Source of the DNA: Sulfurimonas sp.
GTDB lineage: Bacteria; Campylobacterota; Campylobacteria; Campylobacterales; Sulfurimonadaceae
Reading direction: 5' to 3'
DNA length: 18,614 nucleotides
Assembly (NCBI RefSeq): GCF_023229105.1
Contig: NZ_JALNZY010000040.1
Coordinates: 1-18,614 of the forward strand
Under the pieces are notes generated by a model. It searched no databases and was not told the DNA's origin. It was given only the letters and a program-made list of their open reading frames with translations. Made by a program: the position numbers and the translations under genes. Shown here in pieces: positions 14,730-18,614 of the stretch. Each line of letters starts with the position of its first letter. The first letter of the stretch is position 1.

Positions 14730-16027
14730 TGCACTATTTAAATATAAGTTTTTCACATAAAAATTCTACTATGGAGGTAAGAGAAAAGCTCTCTTACAAA
14801 GATGAATTTGCCAAAAAAGGGTGCCTTAGCAAGTTAAATACAGGCGAAACCATAAATGAATCAATTCTAATCTCTACATGTAACAGAATGGAAGTATTTT
14901 GTAGTTGTATCGATATAACAGCTGCTACAAAGCATATCTTTGAGATGCTAGCAGCAAGGTCTGGAATCTCCATAGACGAACTCGAAGGAAGAGCAGATAT
15001 TTTTGATGATAGCAGCGCTATTCATCATCTATTTTCTGTTGCATCTTCACTTGACTCCATGGTTATCGGCGAGACGCAAATCGCCGGTCAACTAAAAGAT
15101 GCTTTTAGATTCTCTTATGATAACGGTTTTAGCGGTCAAAAACTTGCGCGTGCCATGCATCACGCTTTTAAGTGCGCTGCAAAGGTTAGAAACGCTACGG
15201 ATATCTCTTCAAAACCTGTTTCAATCGCCAGCGTTGCTGTTTCAAAGCTAAAATCTGTTCTTGATAGTGTAGAGGGCAAAAAAGCTTTGGTTATCGGAGT
15301 CGGGGAGATGTCGGAGATTACGGCTAAACATCTTCTCTCAAGCGGTGCGGATGTTTATATCATGAACAGAACAAAAGAGAGAGCCTCAAAACTAGCACAA
15401 GAGTGTGGTGCAAAATCTTTAGATATAAGTGAACTTCCAAAAGCGGTAAATGAGTTTGAGATTCTTTTTACCGCAACTTCTGCATCAGAACCCATTATAA
15501 CCGATGAGATTATTAAGCCATGCGACTTTGATAGATATTGGTTTGACATGGCACTTCCTCGTGACATAAACTATCATAAAGGCGAACGCATAAATCTTTA
15601 TGTGATTGATGATTTGAAAAATATCGTAGATGAAAACATAAGCTCGCGTGAGGATAGTGCAAGAAAGGCGCACAATATTATCGGGCGAAGCACGGTAGAG
15701 TTCTTTGAGTGGCTAAATACGCTTAACATAGAACCTATGATAAAAGAGATATATCAAAAAGCTTTTGAAGCTGCGAAATTAGAAACACAAAGAGTTCTAA
15801 AAAAAGGTTATATTCCAAAAGAGTATGAAGCACAAATAAACAAGATGAGCGAGCAGGTTTTAAAAAGATTTTTACATGAGATGACTTCAAAAATGCGCAA
15901 TGTTTCAGAGGAATCAAAAGCAGATTTACTAACAAGTGCGCTACAGTTTTTGGTACAAAAAGACAATACAGACATGCCTGATGAATATAAATGCGAGCAT
16001 GCATTAAACATTATAGAAGGAAAGTAA
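14729..16027 (+). CDS. hemA: Glutamyl-tRNA reductase
   Basis: First committed enzyme of the C5 haem pathway: reduces glutamyl-tRNA to glutamate-1-semialdehyde with NADPH. 432 residues. Catalytic Cys51 lies in STCNRMEVF; the substrate-domain block is HLFSVASSLDSMVIGETQIAGQLKDA. A Rossmann motif, ALVIGVGEMS, follows at about residue 190, then a C-terminal helical dimerisation region. I take the ATG at 14729, with AAAAGAAG upstream, over the TTG at 14726. It lies in the same operon as hemC, four genes upstream. Identification is secure. Confidence 0.95.
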   Translation: MHYLNISFSHKNSTMEVREKLSYKDEFAKKGCLSKLNTGETINESILISTCNRMEVFCSCIDITAATKHIFEMLAARSGISIDELEGRADIFDDSSAIHHLFSVASSLDSMVIGETQIAGQLKDAFRFSYDNGFSGQKLARAMHHAFKCAAKVRNATDISSKPVSIASVAVSKLKSVLDSVEGKKALVIGVGEMSEITAKHLLSSGADVYIMNRTKERASKLAQECGAKSLDISELPKAVNEFEILFTATSASEPIITDEIIKPCDFDRYWFDMALPRDINYHKGERINLYVIDDLKNIVDENISSREDSARKAHNIIGRSTVEFFEWLNTLNIEPMIKEIYQKAFEAAKLETQRVLKKGYIPKEYEAQINKMSEQVLKRFLHEMTSKMRNVSEESKADLLTSALQFLVQKDNTDMPDEYKCEHALNIIEGK

Positions 16028-17335
16028 TTGAGAAGAAGCAGAGCGTTTATTCCAACAATAAAAGAAGCACCCTCGGATGCAACATTGGCATCACATAAAT
16101 TTTTAGTTAGAGGCGGTTTTATAAACACTCAAGGAGCCGGACTTTACAATTTTTTGCCTCTTGGCAAGATTGTTTTAGAAAAAATCAGAGCTATTGTAAA
16201 AGAGGAGTTGGACCAGGCAGGCTGCTTAGAAGTACAGCTTAGCTTTGTGACTCCTATTGGTTTATGGGAGAGAAGCGGTCGTTCAAATAGTATGGGAAAA
16301 GAGATGCTTCGCATAAAAGATAGACATGACAATGAGTTCGTGCTTAGTCCTACAAATGAAGAAGCTATGGTAGAGTTGGTAAAAAATAGAGTAACAAGTT
16401 ATAAAGATTTGCCTCTGAATCTCTACCAGATCAATACTAAATTTCGTGATGAAGCAAGACCTAGATATGGGCTGTTGCGCGGGCGTGAATTTTTAATGAA
16501 AGACGGATACTCTTTTCACTCCTCACAAGAGGACATGATAAGAGAGTTTGAGTTGATGGAAGCTACTTACAAAAAGATTTTTACTAGACTCGGTCTTGAT
16601 TTTAGAGTGGTTCAAGCAGATAGCGGAGCAATCGGAGGAGAGGGCAGCAAGGAGTTTCATGTTTTAGCAAACAGCGGCGAAGATACTCTTGTTATATGTG
16701 AAGCTTGTGATTATGGTGCAAATATCGAGACAATATTTGATGAAGAAGAGGTGCAAGCTTTAAATGAAAACTCTTATGAGGAGCTTCAACTAAAAAAGCT
16801 TGATAAAAGATGTTCCTGCGGCGGAAATTTAAGTTTCAAAAAAGGGATAGAAGTTGGGCATATCTTCCAATTAGGAACTAAATATTCCCAAGCGTTAGAA
16901 GCATATTTTAATGATGAAAACGGCAGAGCAAAACCTTTTGAGATGGCAACATTCGGTATAGGCGTTAGCAGACTCATAGCAGCCGTCATTGAGCAAAACC
17001 ATGATGAAAATGGCTGTAAATGGACAAAAGAGACAGCCCCTTTTGCCGTGAATATCTTACTATCAAATGTAAAAGATAAAGCACAAGTTGCTTTAGGTGA
17101 AGAGCTTTATGAGAAACTCAAAGCTTTAAGGGTAGAAGTTATGCTAGATGATACAAAAGAGAGATTTGGTTTTAAGATGAAAGATGCGGAGCTTATCGGT
17201 TTTACATATACCGTTATCATCGGAAAGGAGCTTGAAAATGGTTTGGTTCAGATATATGATAGAAAAACAACCCAAAATAGCTCTGTGAGGGTAGATGAAA
17301 TATACGCTAAATTAGTGGAATTACTAAAGTCATGA
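16028..17335 (+). CDS. proS: Prolyl-tRNA synthetase, apparently lacking the INS editing domain
   Basis: Charges tRNA-Pro. The class II core is intact: motif 1 region (LGKIVLEKI ... VQLSFVTP), LSPTNEEAM, motif 2 (FRDEARPRYGLLRGREFLMKDGYSFH), motif 3 (ATFGIGVSRL), and an anticodon domain (LDDTKERFGFKMKDAELIG). Its 435 residues compare with roughly 570 for the usual bacterial-type enzyme. Between GSKEFHVLANSGEDT and GIEVGHIFQLGTKY, where the insertion (INS) domain of about 180 residues normally sits, only about 55 residues are found, with CEAC (224-227) and CSC (262-264), a probable metal knuckle. Start is TTG at 16028 with AAGGA 6 bases upstream. Confidence 0.93.
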   Translation: MRRSRAFIPTIKEAPSDATLASHKFLVRGGFINTQGAGLYNFLPLGKIVLEKIRAIVKEELDQAGCLEVQLSFVTPIGLWERSGRSNSMGKEMLRIKDRHDNEFVLSPTNEEAMVELVKNRVTSYKDLPLNLYQINTKFRDEARPRYGLLRGREFLMKDGYSFHSSQEDMIREFELMEATYKKIFTRLGLDFRVVQADSGAIGGEGSKEFHVLANSGEDTLVICEACDYGANIETIFDEEEVQALNENSYEELQLKKLDKRCSCGGNLSFKKGIEVGHIFQLGTKYSQALEAYFNDENGRAKPFEMATFGIGVSRLIAAVIEQNHDENGCKWTKETAPFAVNILLSNVKDKAQVALGEELYEKLKALRVEVMLDDTKERFGFKMKDAELIGFTYTVIIGKELENGLVQIYDRKTTQNSSVRVDEIYAKLVELLKS

Positions 17336-17760
17336 TATATTTTTTAATCTATCTGTTTTTAGAGGTACTAATCTCAGTCAATATATCGTCTGCTATAGGC
17401 GGTTTAGCAACTTTTTTTGAGATACTCTTTAGTGCTTTTTTGGGGTTGGTTATACTTGCTAACTTTAGAACAACGCTTAGAGAAAATTTTATGGCAGTTT
17501 CATACAATTGCATTGATTTAAAACAGTTTCAAAGCTTAAATCTTTTTACGATTTTTGGTGCAATCTTGCTTATTGTTCCGGGATTTTTAACAGATATCAT
17601 AGGAGCTTTATTACAATTTAGCGTCTTTACGACTATGCTTGTTAATCGTTATAATGTAAAATCAGACAAGTGTAAAATGGAAGAAGAATACAACAGTTTA
17701 AAAAAGGATGATGATGTCATTGATGTTGAAATTATTAGCGATAATAGCCGTAGTAAGTAG
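17332..17760 (+). CDS. fxsA: FxsA family membrane protein
   Basis: Small inner-membrane protein of 142 residues with N-terminal and central hydrophobic segments (about 1-12, 28-45, 72-98) and the family hallmark PGFLTDIIG. E. coli FxsA affects exclusion of phage T7 by F+ cells; its normal function is unknown. The tail is polar and acidic. The start overlaps the proS stop as ATGA with little ribosome site, so coupled translation is likely. Its 3' end overlaps the next gene by 47 bases. Confidence 0.85.
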   Translation: MIYFLIYLFLEVLISVNISSAIGGLATFFEILFSAFLGLVILANFRTTLRENFMAVSYNCIDLKQFQSLNLFTIFGAILLIVPGFLTDIIGALLQFSVFTTMLVNRYNVKSDKCKMEEEYNSLKKDDDVIDVEIISDNSRSK

Positions 17761-18544
17761 TTTTGCAAATGCAAACACAATAAATGAAAAAATAGAGACA
17801 TTTATAGAGGGTAGTTTTGAGAATAATCCAAATATAAAATCTATTAATGCTAAGGTTTTGAGCAAAAATGAGATTTTAGAGTATAAAAATTGGAATGCTT
17901 ATATGGTAGAGCTTGATGCTATTTTGAAAAAAGATGGACGACAGATAGTTCAAAAAATGATGTGGTTCTCGGATGGAGAAGTTGTAACAAAAGAACTTTT
18001 TGCTCTTAAAGAAGGCAAAGAGATGAATGAATTTGTCTCAATACCATTTAAAGATAAGTATTATAACAAAGCAAACTTGATTTATGGAAATGAAAATGCA
18101 AAACATAAAGTAGTAATTTTTTCTGATCCGCTCTGCCCATTTTGTAAAACTTTTGTTCCTGAAGCTATCGACTATATGAAAAAAGAACCAAATAAATATG
18201 CACTTTACTACTATCATTTTCCGCTAGAGTCTATTCATCCAGCTTCTGTGGAGTTGGCAAAAGCGGCTATTACGCTTGAGCTACAGGGAAGAAAAAACGT
18301 AGTTTTAGATCTCTACAAAGTCAAAGTAGATCCAAATGAAAAATCCAATGAAAAGATACTTTTGGAATTTAATAAGGTCATGAACTCAAATATAAAGCCG
18401 TTTGAACTCTTTTCAAAAGAGGTTATTGCGCATTTTAAAAATGATTTAGAGGTAGCGAGCATGTTGATGGTCAACGGTACACCGACAATATTTTTTGATG
18501 GAAAGTTAGATAAAACAAAGATGAAATATAAAGAGGCAAAATAG
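17714..18544 (+). CDS. Dsb-like periplasmic thioredoxin-fold protein (CPFC)
   Basis: 276-residue exported protein. A signal peptide (about 1-20, ending FANA) precedes an N-terminal domain of about 100 residues like the DsbC/DsbG dimerisation region, then a thioredoxin domain: SDPLCPFC with Cys141 and Cys144, and the cis-Pro loop GTPT (Pro257). The CPFC active site and dimer-type layout suggest disulfide isomerase/oxidase or thiol reductase activity in the periplasm; partners are unknown. ATGs occur at 17708, 17711, 17714 and 17723. AAGGA at 17704-17708 gives proper spacing for 17714. It overlaps fxsA and ends directly before hemC. Confidence 0.82.
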   Translation: MSLMLKLLAIIAVVSSFANANTINEKIETFIEGSFENNPNIKSINAKVLSKNEILEYKNWNAYMVELDAILKKDGRQIVQKMMWFSDGEVVTKELFALKEGKEMNEFVSIPFKDKYYNKANLIYGNENAKHKVVIFSDPLCPFCKTFVPEAIDYMKKEPNKYALYYYHFPLESIHPASVELAKAAITLELQGRKNVVLDLYKVKVDPNEKSNEKILLEFNKVMNSNIKPFELFSKEVIAHFKNDLEVASMLMVNGTPTIFFDGKLDKTKMKYKEAK

Positions 18545-18614
18545 ATGAAAAAATTAATAATAGCAACAAGAGGCTCAAAGCTCGCACTTTGGCAGTCAAA
18601 TCATATAAAAGATA
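18545..18614 (+). CDS. hemC: Porphobilinogen deaminase, 5' end only
   Basis: Only the first 23 codons are in the window. They read MKKLIIATRGSKLALWQSNH, the conserved N-terminus of hydroxymethylbilane synthase (family: RIATRxSxLALWQ), which joins four porphobilinogens in haem synthesis. The ATG follows the Dsb-like stop codon directly, and AGAGG lies upstream. Position in the same operon as hemA supports the call. Confidence 0.93.
   Translation, partial: MKKLIIATRGSKLALWQSNHIKD

Noticed and set aside
15808..16128. 106-codon minus-strand open frame across the hemA/proS junction
   Set aside because: Covers two genuine genes on the plus strand, no ribosome site, no recognisable motif.
1..18614. 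Search for tRNA, rRNA, CRISPR, insertion sequences, riboswitches and phage genes
   Set aside because: None seen; the gaps are under about 100 bases and the genes are ordinary chromosomal ones.

Overview
The window is AT-rich, densely coding bacterial chromosome with no mobile-element, phage or CRISPR signature. Several features point to Campylobacterota, most likely a Sulfurimonas-type member of the Sulfurimonadaceae. These are an RNase Y of the Helicobacter type, a DUF2018 protein related to H. pylori HP0242, and two neighbourhoods that, as I remember them, resemble Helicobacter/Campylobacter: MBL hydrolase-nadE-lpxK, and DUF2018-polyprenyl synthase-hemA-proS-(fxsA)-hemC. The organism assignment is inference from gene content. 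Genes lie nearly end to end, the longest non-coding stretch is about 100 bases, and several starts are TTG.

Layout. (1) Minus strand 1-1325: a TlpA-like thiol-redox lipoprotein followed after 2 bases by ftsY, whose 3' end is cut by the window edge. (2) Plus strand 1389-5124: 5-formyl-THF cyclo-ligase, RNase Y, a class II c-type cytochrome lipoprotein and a DcaP-like outer-membrane porin. (3) Minus strand 5121-6014: a FieF-type cation efflux protein, with a divergent promoter to cmoB and an overlapping hotdog thioesterase (6078-7468). (4) Minus strand 7478-8071: a glyoxalase-II-like hydrolase, divergent from the nadE / DegT aminotransferase / lpxK / argB operon (8158-11866). (5) Minus strand 11872-13014: a stand-alone FAD protein resembling the oxidase half of MnmC. 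(6) Plus strand 13114 to the window end: DUF2018, a small exported protein, polyprenyl diphosphate synthase, hemA, proS, fxsA, a Dsb-like periplasmic thiol protein and the start of hemC, packed as one operon behind a strong extended -10 promoter.

How the genes fit together. The cell makes haem by the C5 route (hemA, hemC), a long-chain isoprenoid quinone tail (polyprenyl synthase) and exported c-type haem protein, and it carries two periplasmic thioredoxin-fold proteins, which suits a respiratory lifestyle. Two proteins act, or probably act, on tRNA wobble U34 (CmoB and the MnmC-oxidase-like protein). LpxK, the porin and perhaps the aminotransferase belong to the outer membrane.

I see no clearly new system here. 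The points most worth a second look are a perfect 11-bp inverted repeat bracketing the promoter of the hem operon, a prolyl-tRNA synthetase that seems to lack its INS editing domain, a stand-alone MnmC-oxidase-like protein with a Cys-x3-Cys-x2-Cys cluster and a probably leaderless mRNA, and a DegT-family aminotransferase with an atypical lysine loop inserted between nadE and lpxK.
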